DNA of 64,000 nt, from assembly GCF_021347895.1 (NCBI RefSeq), contig NC_067125.1, positions 25,399,621-25,463,620 on the forward strand. The letters run 5' to 3'. Within the stretch, counting starts at the first letter, position 1. Each line of letters begins with the position of its first letter. This document shows, in pieces, positions 20,926 through 32,870 of this stretch. The translations under genes and the position numbers were made by a program. The notes beneath the pieces were generated by a model, which was not told the origin of the DNA, made no database searches, and saw nothing but the letters and a program-made list of their open reading frames with translations. The DNA comes from Acanthochromis polyacanthus (lineage: Eukaryota; Chordata; Actinopteri; Pomacentridae).

Positions 20926-23690
20926 ACCCAAATCAAGAAAAAATTGAAAAAAAAGCAAAATAATATAAATTTATACATGTAAATATATAAATAATAGAAA
21001 ATAATGGAAAAAATAAAACTGATGTTATATTTTGTATACATATATCAATTTGTATATACAAGAAGATTCATTGCCTTTAACTTTCTTATTTTTTTGTACA
21101 ACTTTATTTTTAATTTTTCGAAGTATTAACCTCAAACTATCCAATTTTATCTCATTCAAATTTTACAGTAATCAAACCTAGCTAATATCGCTCCTTTTAA
21201 ATGTAGCTCTTAAACAGATATGTCAGGAAAAATATGAATAAAATATGAGCATTTTCTGCGCACATGATATTCTAGTACTTTTTCTGTAGCTGTAAGCCAG
21301 TAACAAATAATAAGACGTGACTACAGCAATTCATTCTTGGATAATAGTAAAGAAATTAGTACTTTAATTGAACTGCGTGTTGTTTAGAGGTGGTAGCCAG
21401 GTATTAAATATGTTGCCTGAAGGAACAAACATATGGTATATTTTGTATATAAAGAAAGCCTTCTACTCCCTACATGTAGTTTTTATATACATATAATAAT
21501 ATAATTTCTACTAGAAACTTGCTTGTATTATCAGCTTTCCTGTGGTTGGTTGGGTTTTATTCCAACAGGTGGCGCCACAGTGCAGCTACAGACCTAAACC
21601 AGCAGCAGAGAGAATAACAGTTTATTTCCACCAGCAAGGACTCTCCACTAAAAACAGTGGAATGTGTTTTTATAAGAAGGTGTGGTGAATGTTCATATTT
21701 CCTTTTGTTGGTGGTGAAACCTGCAGGTTGATAAGAAAGAAAGCCAGACGGGAAAAAAAATTTCCAAGATTATCACACACACCTTCTCTCTTTCTCCTCC
21801 GTTCCTTAATCCCTTTGTTTTACTTTTGCTCTACGGAGCGGCGTAGCAATCGATTAGCCTGCGAGCGTATTTATTGCAGCTCTGAGGCGTGTTTTGTGTT
21901 TAATGACACACAGAAGATCCTAGACGTTTTATTTCTTTACAGCGACAAAGGCAGAGTTATGGCGAGGTTATAAAAAGCTGACTTCCGCACCCGATATCAG
22001 TTCTGTCCTCCTCTCACTGGAGATGCTTTTAAGCCACAACAAAACAAATGACATTTTTTTGGATTTGTGTGAACAGTCATCAGCCCTTAACGATGAATTT
22101 TCCCATTTCGAATGCTGTTTTCTGTTCAAAATGTGACGCAAATGAAGTAAAAACACAAACAAACGAGGGTGAAAATGAATATTTGGTTAAGATGAATGAG
22201 ATTTCTTGCTCTTTTGTGATCAGAGTAACTTTAATTTTTATTATAAACAATCACATGGAAGGAATTGAATCCTTGGCGGCTAGAAATAACCATAACTGCC
22301 TTTTCATTTTTCCGTTTTATTCAACTTCCTTAACCTCCAGGAGGAGATGAACGCACCGTGGAGGTTATATTTTCCTCCTGGTAGTCCATTTTCTAAGACT
22401 AGGTGTGTTCGTTTCTCTGTGATACCGTCAGGATGATTCAGAGCTTTTTATTTCCAAGGACACTTCCTGTTTGCTGCCGGCGTCGCTCTGCTTAAAGATC
22501 CTTTTTACCCATTTAACTGTCCTCTTTGTGAACTCATTTCTCCGTTTGAAGTCCCCTTTCTATACTCTACAAGAAAGGGATTCTCTAAAGTGCAATCTTG
22601 AGTCTAGAACGGGTTCTTCAGTCAGCTTCCTAATCCACTTTCTGCCACTTGCTGGACTCAAGTATTCGCATGAACCCACAACAGTTCCTCAGAAAACTTC
22701 ATTCTTTTTATGCAAGAACAAAAGAAAAACAAATGATTGGAAGACATGTCGACACCTGTCCAGAAAAAATTAGAGATTATGCAATGAACCAAACCCCCCC
22801 TGTTTTTATTTCTCGTTTCATCCACTGAGGAGACTCTCTGACTCGTTCGGCCGCTATTTATGGCTCTATAAAAGACTCTGACATCACTGGGCTGCTAATA
22901 GCCGCTCAAGCTGCTGGTGGCGAAACCTTTTTCGCCATTCAAACCTGAAAACCTGAACACAGATCGAACAACGCACCGTCTTTGTTCCTTTTTTCTACAA
23001 TATTTCTAATTTTTTAGTTTATTTCTTGTCTTTTAATACTGCTTACGATAAATTCTCACATGAAATGCAAGAAATGTCGACTATTTTGAGCACACGAGGC
23101 TCCAGGCTTTAGATTTTACTTCAATGACAAAAACTACTTTGCTGTGAGATGAACCCAGTTCATTTAAATTCAATCCAGTTTTATTTACAGATCACCAATT
23201 CACAGCACAAGTTTAATATTAAATTTGATAGAGAAAACCAAGACATCCAATAATTCCTTTTGACCAAACTGATCACAACAAATTATAACCAAACTTCAAG
23301 CAAAATTGCTCTTCGGACTCAAAAATTCAACAATTTTGGTAACTTTTTTTTTTTTATCATTTAAGTGATTTGTCTGTTTATTTTAAGTATAATAGTTTTA
23401 TTAAGTGCTTAATATTTCAGATTTTATTTTTTTGCCACAGATTAAATACATAATATACTAATCAGCAAAAGATAATTGAAAGATTAATTGATGGCTAAAA
23501 TAGCTTCAGTCATATTAGAAATCATGTTGTCATTGCAGAGTCCTCTGAATGTAAGATTTAATGAGAGTGAAAGCTGTTAAAATGTATAATTCCTGACTTT
23601 AAGTTAAAGCAGGGGGAACATGGCTAATTAGGGCTACAAAAAATTCATCATTTCAATCGTTTTTTTCGCTCTTAACAAACAACAAACTTG
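20926..23690. other. AT-rich stretch without recognised genes
   Basis: Only short frames are present and no family repeat was recognised. A more balanced block at about 22790-22960 contains CCGCTATTTATGGCTCTATA and could be regulatory. Confidence 0.35.
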
Positions 23691-23699
23691 GAAAGGTAT

Positions 23700-24151
23700 G
23701 TGTCCGCTAGATCCGGCAATTTCCCGCATCCCATTCATTGTCTATGTGAAATGCATTGCATGCTGGTTCCGTTGCGGCGCGTTTCAAGCTGCGATAGAGT
23801 GTGTCTCCCTGCAGCTCTTTTGCATAAAGTAGACTTGATTTTTACTTTATGCAAATTCAATGCAGAGTGCTGAGATCCAACGCATCGCGAAACATTCGTC
23901 AAACGTCTAAACTAGCTGTCATTGAACTGAAACGAGGATAGATTCAGCTACTGCTCAGTTTATTTCTCACTTCAAACCCAAACACTTTTCGTAATAAAAG
24001 AGAATGCTTGCTACCAAGCCGCCATGTTGGTTTGACGCCTCTGCCGGACTCAGTGCTGTCATGTGACCACGTAGTGGCCGCTCGTGATTGCCCACCAAGC
24101 AGGCCGTTTTCAGTTGTGTTTACATGTGAGAAAAACGGATCTAGTGGACAT
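23700..24151 (-). mobile_element. MITE, inverted copy (TGTCCRCTAGATCCG termini)
   Basis: It begins GTGTCCGCTAGATCCGG and ends CGGATCTAGTGGACA, which are near-perfect inverted ends. Its interior is the reverse complement of the next element at 24320-24721, for example CAGCTTGAAACGCGCC read on the minus strand. Confidence 0.65.
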
Positions 24152-24319
24152 GTACCATGAAAAATGCATACATATGTACAGGACTAACACAAGAAAAGAG
24201 TAATGAATGATATTGCCATTTGTATTTGCATTGTTTTTTTAATTTACAAAGCATTTTAAACAAGAAAAGCACTCAGAAAGAGCAGTACTCCGCCAAGGCT
24301 TCTTGTTGTATGATTTCCG

Positions 24320-24721
24320 TGTCCACAGGATCCGTTTTTCTCACATGTAAACGCATTTCATCTAAAAATGGCTCGCTTTATTGGGCAGAATCGCAAACTT
24401 TCTCTTTTGTTTCGAAAACACTTCACCGAATAATATTTCTTAAAGCATTTGAAGTGAGAAATAAGCTGCTGAATCTGTCCTCATTTTAGTTCAATGACGT
24501 CCAGTTCAGACGTTTGATGAACGTTTCATGATGTATCTGTCTTCCATTCGCCGCACCGAATTTGCATGGAGTAGAAATTAAGTCTACCTTACGCAAACGA
24601 GCTGTGGGGAGATGCACGGGATCGCAGCTTGAGACGCGCCACTACACAACCAACATTCAACGTGGTGCATTTCACATACATAACGAATGGGATGCAGTAA
24701 ACTGACGCATCCTGTGGACAC
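24320..24721 (+). mobile_element. MITE, direct copy (TGTCCACAGGATCCG termini)
   Basis: It begins TGTCCACAGGATCCG and ends GCATCCTGTGGACA. Shared interior phrases include GTGAGAAATAA, CTTGAGACGCGCC and GAATGGGATGC. It is placed tail to tail with the copy at 23700-24151, 168 bp apart. Confidence 0.65.
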
Positions 24722-26180
24722 GTGCCAATCCCGATCCTCAGCAGTGGATTTGTACTAGGATCGCAATCATGTGATCATCAGCAGGCAGCTGACTTGTTGT
24801 CATAGCTACAGTGACACCATGTCGCTGTCTTGTAATGATACAGAAATCTTTAACAAATCCCTGGATCCAGACTATGAGCCGCATCACTGCCAGAATCTAA
24901 TCACTTTTTCCTTGTGTCATTTCTAACCGTCTCCAAAAATTTCATCTAAATCCGTTGGTCTGTTTTAGAGTAATGTTGCGAACAGACAGACAGATGGACA
25001 AACGTATGCCTGTCATCACACAATTCCACCATGTTCCTTGGTAAAATAATAAAGAAAAGCATGACTGATGGGTAGTGTGTGTGGAAAAAATCTGAATGAA
25101 AAATAATATTACTGACAAAACGTTGCATTTTGCTTTGCGTTGGACATAGAAACTGAACAACACTGATCCTCATGTTTTTTCCTCCAGAAATTAGATTTTG
25201 TAAAAGATGTGATTGTTTTTTATTTGAGCACCTGCAGTTAACATGTCGATTACATCTGTTACCATTCGTGACAGGAGACAATTTAAGATGATTTCCGACC
25301 GTTTCACCAAATTGCGCTGCGGTTTATTGTGGCCTTAATATTGCCAAACCATTGTCATATGGCTCAATTAATGATATTTGATTTAGTTGTTTTTAATTGC
25401 TGCTGCTGCCAGTTTTCAAGTGCAATTTGCTGGCAAAGGTCGCACCCATCATCTCTGAGGAGCTATCAGTCATCGTTAGCATCATTTATCATCAACATTA
25501 TTTGTCACTGTTAACACTATTTAATCTTGCTGGTGTTGTTCCAGAGACCCTGGGGGAAGCACCGCTGTCGGTTTCGTAATTTGGACTTTTATCACGTCAT
25601 GCAAAAACAAAAATTTACATTAATTCAAAATAAATTCAATATATAGTCCTTAAATGCTTCAAATATCCACTGTTACCTCCCTGCTAAATAAATGAATCCC
25701 TCCAGTTTCTCTGTCTTTTTTGAAGATTCTGAACTTTATTTTAGACGTAACTTTAAATAGATTAAAGTACCTTTGTTACCAATTAATCTGCACTCAAGAA
25801 GTAGTGATCAGCAAGTAGAAACTATTAAAAGTCAAATGTTTGCAGTTTCTGTCCCATTTTCTGCTCCAGGTTCACTAGAATAAACTTTTTTGTGCTGTTG
25901 ACTAAACAACAGTTCATATGTTGAACTTTACTCCACATAATAGTGTTTGAGCTCAATGGAAAGGAGGGAAAAAATTATAAATTAAAGCAACAGTTTGAGT
26001 GAAGACAACACCTCATGAAGTTCTGTTCAACCAACAAACTATTTTGATTCAAAGAAATGGGCTTTTCCTCTAAAAGGTATTTCAATAGTGAACTGCTTAC
26101 TAATTCATAGCATAAACACCACACAGCAAAGTATTTTAGTGGATTATTTATGAAAATAAAGTTGTTCCATGTTGTTACAT
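24391..26180 (+). repeat. Segmental duplication, copy 1
   Basis: Almost the same sequence recurs at 27005-29160. Identity is very high from about 25070 onward, at an offset of 2978 bp, and lower before it, at an offset of about 2580 bp. The difference between offsets equals the 387-bp insert plus its 8-bp target copy and small indels. Confidence 0.9.
24735..25040 (+). mobile_element. RTE-like element fragment inside duplication copy 1
   Basis: It contains GATCGCAATCATGTGATCAT, CCTTGTGTCATTTC and an ACAGACAGACAGATGGAC run ahead of GTCATCACACAATTCC. The same order occurs at 27310-27610 and 38840-39170. Confidence 0.65.
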
Positions 26181-26775
26181 TATTTAAAAGAAAATGTTCA
26201 GTGCTCTGTATTTAATTACTATAGTTATGGGCAGAAGTTTTAAAATTGAGAACCTTTTTATAAATTGGGATGCTAGAGTTAAATTTTCTGAGCATTTTTT
26301 GGCTTTTTTGTGTGTTTTTGTTCATGTACTAGCTCTTAAGAAACAACAAAAACGACAAGAAAATGGTCTGATTAACTTGTGCAATAATTCAACCTTAAAA
26401 GCAAATAATTTGAATTTAAATTGCACACAATATGAAGTTGGCCAAACTTTAAACACTAACTTGTTTCACTGCTCAGTTGGTGGAGGAGGAAACTTGAAAT
26501 ACCAAAGTCAAGTTGCAGAAAAATATCATCATAGAGACAGTTTTATGAAGTTACCGGAACTTGACTTTTCTAACGTAGAAATTTGAGTTTAAATTACTCA
26601 CAATGTTAACTTGGCAAACTTTAAAAACCAAGTTCTTCCACAGTTCAGTAGGTAGAGGAGGGAACTTGAAATATTGAAATTAAGGTGAAGAAAAATGTCC
26701 AACTTGAGTGTAGTTTGCCACAGTTTATATTACTCACAATATTGAGTTGATTCAATTAGAATCAGTTATAATTTG

Positions 26776-27060
26776 GGCTGGGACTTTAACACGTTAATTC
26801 CGATTGATTAATTACGGAAAAAAAGGTGCATGTAATCGCACCTTTCTCAGTTCCATAATTTCTGGCACACTGCTAACACTGATGAACACTCCAGCCCAGT
26901 AGGTGGCGGTAATGAAGCTAAAGTCTGTTTTCCAGCCATGAAGAAGATGCACAGGATGCACTGAGTGAATCAGAGCGCAAACGTTGGACCAACAGGGCAG
27001 CTCAAACTTTCTGTTTTGTTGTGAAAACTTCAACAAAAAATATTTGTGAAAGCATTTCAG
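26776..27060. mobile_element. Partial hAT-like element
   Basis: GGGCTGGGACTTTAACACGT and the following roughly 230 bp match the left part of the element at 29170-29957 closely (shared GTGCATGTAATCGCACC, CAGTAGGTGGCGGTAATGAA). The right terminus is not present next to it. Confidence 0.6.
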
Positions 27061-27309
27061 ATGAAAAATAAATTGCTGAATCTGTCCTTATTTTAGTTCA
27101 ATGGCGGCTAGTTCAGACTTTTGACGAAAGTTTTGCGATGTGTCGTCCTCCGTTCGCTGCACCGAATTTCCATAATATAGAAATCAAATCTACTTCATGC
27201 AAATGAGCTGCGCAGCTCAAAATGCGCCACAATGCAACCAACATTCAACGTGGTGCGTTTAATGAATGGGATGCAGTAAACTGACGGATCCTGTGGACAC
27301 GTGCCAATC

Positions 27310-27610
27310 CCGATCCACAGCAGTGGATTTGTACTAGGATCGCAATCATGTGATCATCAGCAGACAGCTGACTTGTTGTCATGGTTACAGTGACACCATG
27401 TCACTATCTCACAATGATACAGAAATCTTCAACAAATCCCTGGATCCAGACTATGAGCCGCATTGCTGCCAGAATCTAATCACTTGGTCCTTGTGTCATT
27501 TCTGATCGTCCCTGAAAATTTCATCCAAATCCGTTGGTCTGTTTTAGAGTAATGTTGCGAACAGACAGACAGACAGACAGATGGACAAACGATCGTCACA
27601 CAATTCCACC
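27310..27610 (+). mobile_element. RTE-like element fragment inside duplication copy 2
   Basis: Same fragment as 24735-25040, carried by the duplication, with a longer ACAG-type run before CGATCGTCACACAATTCC. Confidence 0.65.
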
Positions 27611-27672
27611 ATGTTCCTTGGTAAAATAATAAAGAAAAGCATGACTGATGGGTAGTGTGTGTGGAAAAAATC

Positions 27673-28059
27673 GAGCCTGTCCTCAAACCAAAAACGACCA
27701 CATAGGTCGTCTGTACACGCCCGTATTACGACCCAGTGTTACGTTTTGACTATGCGACCTCTGGCGGTTGAGTAAATATCGACACTCTGGAGTCGCAGGT
27801 GAAACGTCATCATGAACAAACTTTTATCTAACACTATCCCTGTCCCTATCCCTAACCCTAACCTTAACCATAACCCTAAAAACGTGTTGGGAAAGTGAGA
27901 AAAAAGCCGTTTTGCGACGGAAAAGCCGTTTCGCGAATTAAATCCCGTAATGCGTTCGTTTTCCCCGTAGGGGTGCAAACGTTCATACGACCGCATAGGT
28001 CGTATTCCGGTGCACGGTGCAAACGACCAATGCGGTCGTATGAATTGGAGGACTTGTTG
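27673..28059. mobile_element. 387-bp non-autonomous DNA transposon with exact 8-bp target duplication
   Basis: AAAAAATC occurs at 27665-27672 and again at 28060-28067, and the sister duplication has it once (near 25085-25092) with nothing between. The ends share a loose inverted repeat (GTCCTC-AA, then ACGACC-N5-GGTCGT). Palindromes ACGACCACATAGGTCGT (left) and ACGACCGCATAGGTCGT plus ACGACCAATGCGGTCGT (right) lie inside the ends. The centre carries degenerate CCCTAA-type units (27838-27880). The 8-bp target suggests hAT. Confidence 0.85.
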
Positions 28060-29169
28060 AAAAAATCTGAATGAAAAATAATATTACTGACAAAACGTTG
28101 CATTTTGCTTTGCGTCGGACATAGAAACTGAACAACACTGATCCTCATGTTTTTTTTTCCTCCGCAAATTAGATTTTGTAAAAAATGTGATTGTTTTTTA
28201 TTTGAGCACCTGCAGTTAACATGTCGATTACATCTGTTACCATTCGTGACAGGAGACAATTTAAGATGATTTCCGACCGTTTCACCAAATTGCGCTGCAG
28301 TTTATTGTGGCCTTAATATTGTCAAACCATTGTCATATGGCTCAATTAATGATATTTGATTTAGTTGTTTTTAATTGCTGCTGCTGCCAGTTTTCAAGTG
28401 CAATTTGCTGGCAAAGGTCGCACCCATCATCTCTGAGGAGCTATCAGTCATCGTTAGCATCATTTATCATAAACATCATTTGTCACTGTTAACACTATTT
28501 AATCTTGCTGGTGTTGTTCCAGAGACCCTGGGGGAAGCACCGCTGTCGGTTTCGTAATTTGGACTTTTATCACGTCATGCAAAAACAAAAATTTACATTA
28601 ATTCAAAATAAATTCAATATATAGTCCTTAAATGCTTCAAATATCCACTGTTACCTCCCTGCTAAATAAATGAATCCCTCCAGTTTCTCTGTCTTTTTTG
28701 AAGATTCTGAACTTTATTTTAGACGTAACTTTAAATAGATTAAAGTACCTTTGTTACCAATTAATCTGCACTCAAGAAGTAGTGATCAGCAAGTAAAAAC
28801 TATTAAAAGTCAAATGTTTGCAGTTTCTGTCCCATTTTCTGCTCCAGGTTCACTAGAATAAACTTTTTTTGTGCTGTTGACTAAACAACAGTTCACATGC
28901 TGAACTTTACTCCACACAATAATGTTTGAGCTCAATGGAAAGGAGGGAAAAAATTATAAATTAAAGCAACAGTTTGAGTGAAGACAACACCTCATGAAGT
29001 TCTGTTCAACCAACAAACTATTTTGATTCAAAGAAATGGGCTTTTCCTCTAAAAGGTATTTTAATAGTGAACTGCTTACTAATTCATAGCATAAACACCA
29101 CAGAGCAAAGTATTTTAGTGGATTATTTATGAAAATAAAGTTGTTCCATGTAGTTAATCCCATTATTTA

Positions 29170-29957
29170 GGGTTGGGACTTTAACACGTTAATTCTGATT
29201 GATTAATTACGGAAAAAAAGGTGCATGTAATCGCACCTTTCTCATTTCTATAATTTCTAGCACACTGCTAACACTGATGAACACTCCAGCCCAGTAGGTG
29301 GCGGTAATGAAGCTAAAGTCTGTTTTCCAGCCATGAAGAAGATGCACAGGATGCACTGAGTGAATCAGAGCGCAAACGTTGGACCAACAGGGCAGCTCAA
29401 ACTTTCTGTTTTGTTGTGAAAACTGTTCAACAAAAAATATTTGTGAAAGCATTTGAGGCGAGAAATAAGCTACTGATTCTGTCCTGATTTTAGCTGGTTT
29501 AGACGTTTAACGAAGGTTTCATGATGCGTTGGACCGCCCCTCCCACCGCTGCATTTGCATAAATGAAAGTATTTTATGGAAATGAGCTCCAGCACGACGT
29601 ACCATACGTTAGCTACGACAAAATGGTGTAGCCATCCCATAATAGACCAATTTTCATGACTTTGAAACTGCTTAAGTTTATAAAAAGTCTTAAAATGTTG
29701 AATATATTTGCTATAATTGCACTTTGAGGTTGCAGTATTCTGTGAATGTAGTAGACAGACGAACACTGCAATGAAATGTAAACGCTGCTTAAGGTCACAT
29801 GTATCTATTCATCAATTCAGTCGTCAACCAAAATGTATTTGAATTCAAAAACTTTATGTCAAATATTGCTTTTTGACAAAAATGCCATTAATCGTGATGA
29901 ATTAATTACAAAGCCTGTAATTATTAGTTAGACTCTTTTGTTTAATCGCGTCCCACC
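29170..29957. mobile_element. hAT-like non-autonomous element
   Basis: The left end AGGGTTGGGAC and right end GTCCCACCACT form imperfect inverted ends. Flanks CATTATTT and AATTATGT agree at 6 of 8 positions, as expected of an old 8-bp target duplication. Its interior shares sequence with 26776-27060 and, more distantly, with the MITE at 24320-24721. Confidence 0.55.
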
Positions 29958-30222
29958 ACTAATTATGTCAACACAACTCCTTCAAATAATGTTTGCAACT
30001 TAAAAGGTTTATTTAAATCAGCAAATTGGATAATTATCTTGCAACCGTGCACGCAATTAGGCGGTTGGAGGAAGTTCATAGAATGACTTTTAGAGTTCTC
30101 GAGGTAAAACAGCTTCACACCCACAGGCCTGAACCTGATGTACTGACTGACTCACATCTTGCTACTTTGTGCTCCATTAGTCACTGACTATTGATCTGCT
30201 GTTCTCTCTGACACATACACGC

Positions 30223-30224
<2 letters not shown>

Positions 30225-30255
<31 letters not shown>
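30225..30255. repeat. (CA)n microsatellite
   Basis: About 15 CA units directly upstream of the candidate acceptor at 30260. Confidence 0.9.
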
Positions 30256-30257
<2 letters not shown>

Positions 30258-30260
30258 CAG

Positions 30261-30399
30261 GATCTTCCAGGATCTGAGGAAAGCCAGGCGTCTGTACAGT
30301 TAAAGGATGTGGAGGAGGAAGCGGAACGGCTGCTGCTGCTGTAAACCAGCCGCCACCCAACCGGCCAATCAGGAGACAGACACACGACTACCTGCTCAG
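30261..30399 (+). CDS. Candidate exon with start MWRRKRNGCCCC, unidentified
   Basis: An acceptor TGCAG follows a CA repeat and the donor is CTCAG|GTAACC. An ATG at 30307 with A at -3 opens 31 codons up to the donor: MWRRKRNGCCCCKPAA, then TQPANQETDTRLPAQ. The basic, cysteine-clustered start resembles palmitoylated membrane-targeting N-termini, but I do not recognise it. Joined to 20060-20128 in phase 0, a different frame would stop at 30342. The exon could be chance. Confidence 0.3.
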
Positions 30400-30690
30400 G
30401 TAACCGACTGCCTCTCTGATGTCTACTTTACCCAAAACATGTAGCTTAAACCCAGAGTTAAACCCTAAAACCCGGACCTAAATTTCAATTTCCCTTCATT
30501 TTGTCTTCACTTGAGGTCTAAAAACTTCAAACCTGGTCCTCACAAGCGTAGAAAGACTCGATCACACAGTCTACCCGGACCACGCCTCGCTCTCCCACAA
30601 CAAAACATTCCTGGAGTTGCTCAACTCCCGACAAGCGATAACATTTTATGAACGACACTGAAAAACCGGGCTCCGTCTTTGTGAATGTCT

Positions 30691-30704
30691 GTTGCCATGG
30701 CAAC
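30691..30704. promoter_or_regulatory. Perfect RFX X-box palindrome GTTGCCATGGCAAC
   Basis: GTTGCC-AT-GGCAAC is the symmetrical RFX-factor binding site used at cilia genes and some enhancers. It lies in non-repetitive sequence 290 bp downstream of the candidate exon at 30261-30399. Confidence 0.45.
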
Positions 30705-32589
30705 AAATATCCAAAGATAAAACCTTGCATCCGCCTCGAACTGATGCGTCTTCAAAACTCCTAAAACTTTTATTTCATTGTTGTTGTTTTTTTACCTCCT
30801 CGTGCTCCATTTTAGCAGGTGAATTGGAGGGTAAACAGAACGACGAGGGATTGATTTTGACAGCCAGCCAGTTCGTTCTGTTCACCCTCCGCCCACGTCT
30901 GTCACAGTTGGACTCGGTGACCAGGGGTGAGGTAGATGTGGGTGACAATAGTCAGCCGGCGAGAGAACAGGCTGTTCGGCCACAGGTGAAGGCCGACAGA
31001 TAACCCAGATACAGAGCCGGGGGGGTCAAAGACTGCGACTAGATGCCTAAAATGAAGCCTTTTTTAAAAAATTGATAAACATGTTCAATCTGAGGAGCAG
31101 CGGTGAGGTTTGGTGTGTTTGGGAGTTAAAATAACTGCTTGCGTGAGTTTAAGTGTAAACAGCAAGGTGGTTTTTGGAGGCTTGTTCTTCCAGTAAATGT
31201 GGTGTTTTCTGCACACGACCACAAACGATCGGAGGCTGTGCACGCTCTGCCACGATGACTGGCACCAACAGCATGGTTGTGTACATGTCCCATCTCAGAC
31301 TTATTTACATTAAACAGCCTTCTTGTGTTCCCGTTCCAGTGAAATTCCCTTCGATTGCTGGCAGAAGTAATTAGTGCATATTAAAATGTAAAAAAACAGT
31401 GTACATGAAAACATTATGCCACTTTTTCAATTTGAGGAACCTGCAAAAGCAAAACGAGAGTCCCTTTTGTGTGTAGGAAGCCACCTGCAGTCATTAAAAC
31501 ACCTCAGTTTAATTGCAGACAAATTAGTTTTCCCAAAATGCGACGTGCACCAAGCAGATGCAACCAAATCACACTGCAAAACCCCCCCAAACTGATTAAA
31601 AACTGCCAATAAAAGGTGTTTTTCTTGCAGCAGAGGCAGGAATCTAACAGTAGAATGTGTGTTTTTCCAGGGTTGCCACTAGATGGTAGTGAGCTGGACA
31701 GGAGGTGAATGATTTAAGGATAACTCCTTAAATCCAGGAGGTGAATTTGGGCACATCACATGGAAGATATTAACAAATGATGGAGGAAGCGACACAAACC
31801 TGCAGTATTTACAGAGTTTTACGGTAGAAATTGAAATTGTAGACTGCAGAATATCTGTCCTTTTAGCAGTTTTGCTCACTTTTCTGGTTTTCTGTTGCAT
31901 TCATTGATGTAGTTAACCATTTTGTGTGTTGGTTTTGAAGCTTTTGAAATCGGAGGGCATCGAATTGCCATTTACTTTGCATTTCAGCCACAAATGTGAA
32001 ATTGTTTTATGCATTTTTTTTAAAGAATCTTGACTCCTTTGCAGCTACACAGTTAGAAGGACAGGCTTGATGTTTCTGAGCTTTCGAGGTGACTTTATAG
32101 TGACTTTAACACGAAAGCAGCCACGTTAGAGCATTTCTGAGAGGACTCTTGTTGCTGTGTGGGTAGCACAGGTCAGATAGAGCAGGTAACTGATTACCCA
32201 GTCCGGTCGAACCAGGTCTGTGTGTGGGAAGAGGAGGGGAGTATACCTTTTTATATCCTCATTAGCTGGACTCCTAAAGCTCCCGACCCTAAACTTTACA
32301 CCCCGACCGTGAATGCTGAGGATTTCCTCCTCATTGTTGCGTTTAAGGCGCGCTTTTGTTTCCACTAAGACACAAGAAAAACAGACTGTGGGAGTGAAGC
32401 CCCTTTAAGAAGGTGAAGATTCTGCAGAAGATTTGACCGCTGAGGGTTTCAAATAACAGCTGAGGCATCCGTTATGCAACATGAGAGCAACAAAAAAAGT
32501 AGCTGGTTCAGGTGAAACTTTTACCCAAGATGCTCTATCCCAGGGGCAGATCTCACAGTGTGAGCGCTCCATCTTTAGCTGTTAATTAT

Positions 32590-32870
32590 TAGCTTAGCAT
32601 TTATCATAACATCGGCTACAGACGAGCCGATTTCCCTGCGACGCCTGGAACGAATTCCTGATGTTAATCTGGCATCCCTCCCGTCTCAACGCCCCACAAC
32701 GAGGAAGTGGGAGCTTTAAAGTGCCGGGGTCAAAGGTGATGCTGGTTGTCACGGCAACCCCTTTTAGGTCAGTATCGGGGGGTCTTATCAGCGCTCGTCT
32801 GACCTGACAGCGCTCGGATCGATGAGAATCAACCTCACATTCCAGCTCAGTCGATTGGAGATAATCAATG
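32590..32870. promoter_or_regulatory. Candidate regulatory island with a second X-box-like site
   Basis: This is non-repetitive sequence of balanced composition, unlike its neighbours. GTTGTCACGGCAAC at 32745-32758 matches an X-box with one deviation. No coding frame. Confidence 0.25.

Larger units (their letters stand above)
27005..29160 (+). repeat. Segmental duplication, copy 2
   Basis: This is the partner of 24391-26180. The high-identity part spans about 28068-29157. The block is bounded on the left by a partial hAT-like sequence (26779-27010) and on the right by a second copy of that sequence (from 29170). Confidence 0.9.

Noticed and set aside
27838..27880. CCCTAA-type units as an interstitial telomere or chromosome-fusion scar
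   Set aside because: The units are degenerate, very few and lie inside the 387-bp mobile insert, so they arrived with the element.
25329..28557. Nearly identical 60-codon frames at 25329-25579 and 28307-28557
   Set aside because: They are conserved only because the DNA was recently duplicated; synonymous and non-synonymous changes cannot be separated and no gene features are present.
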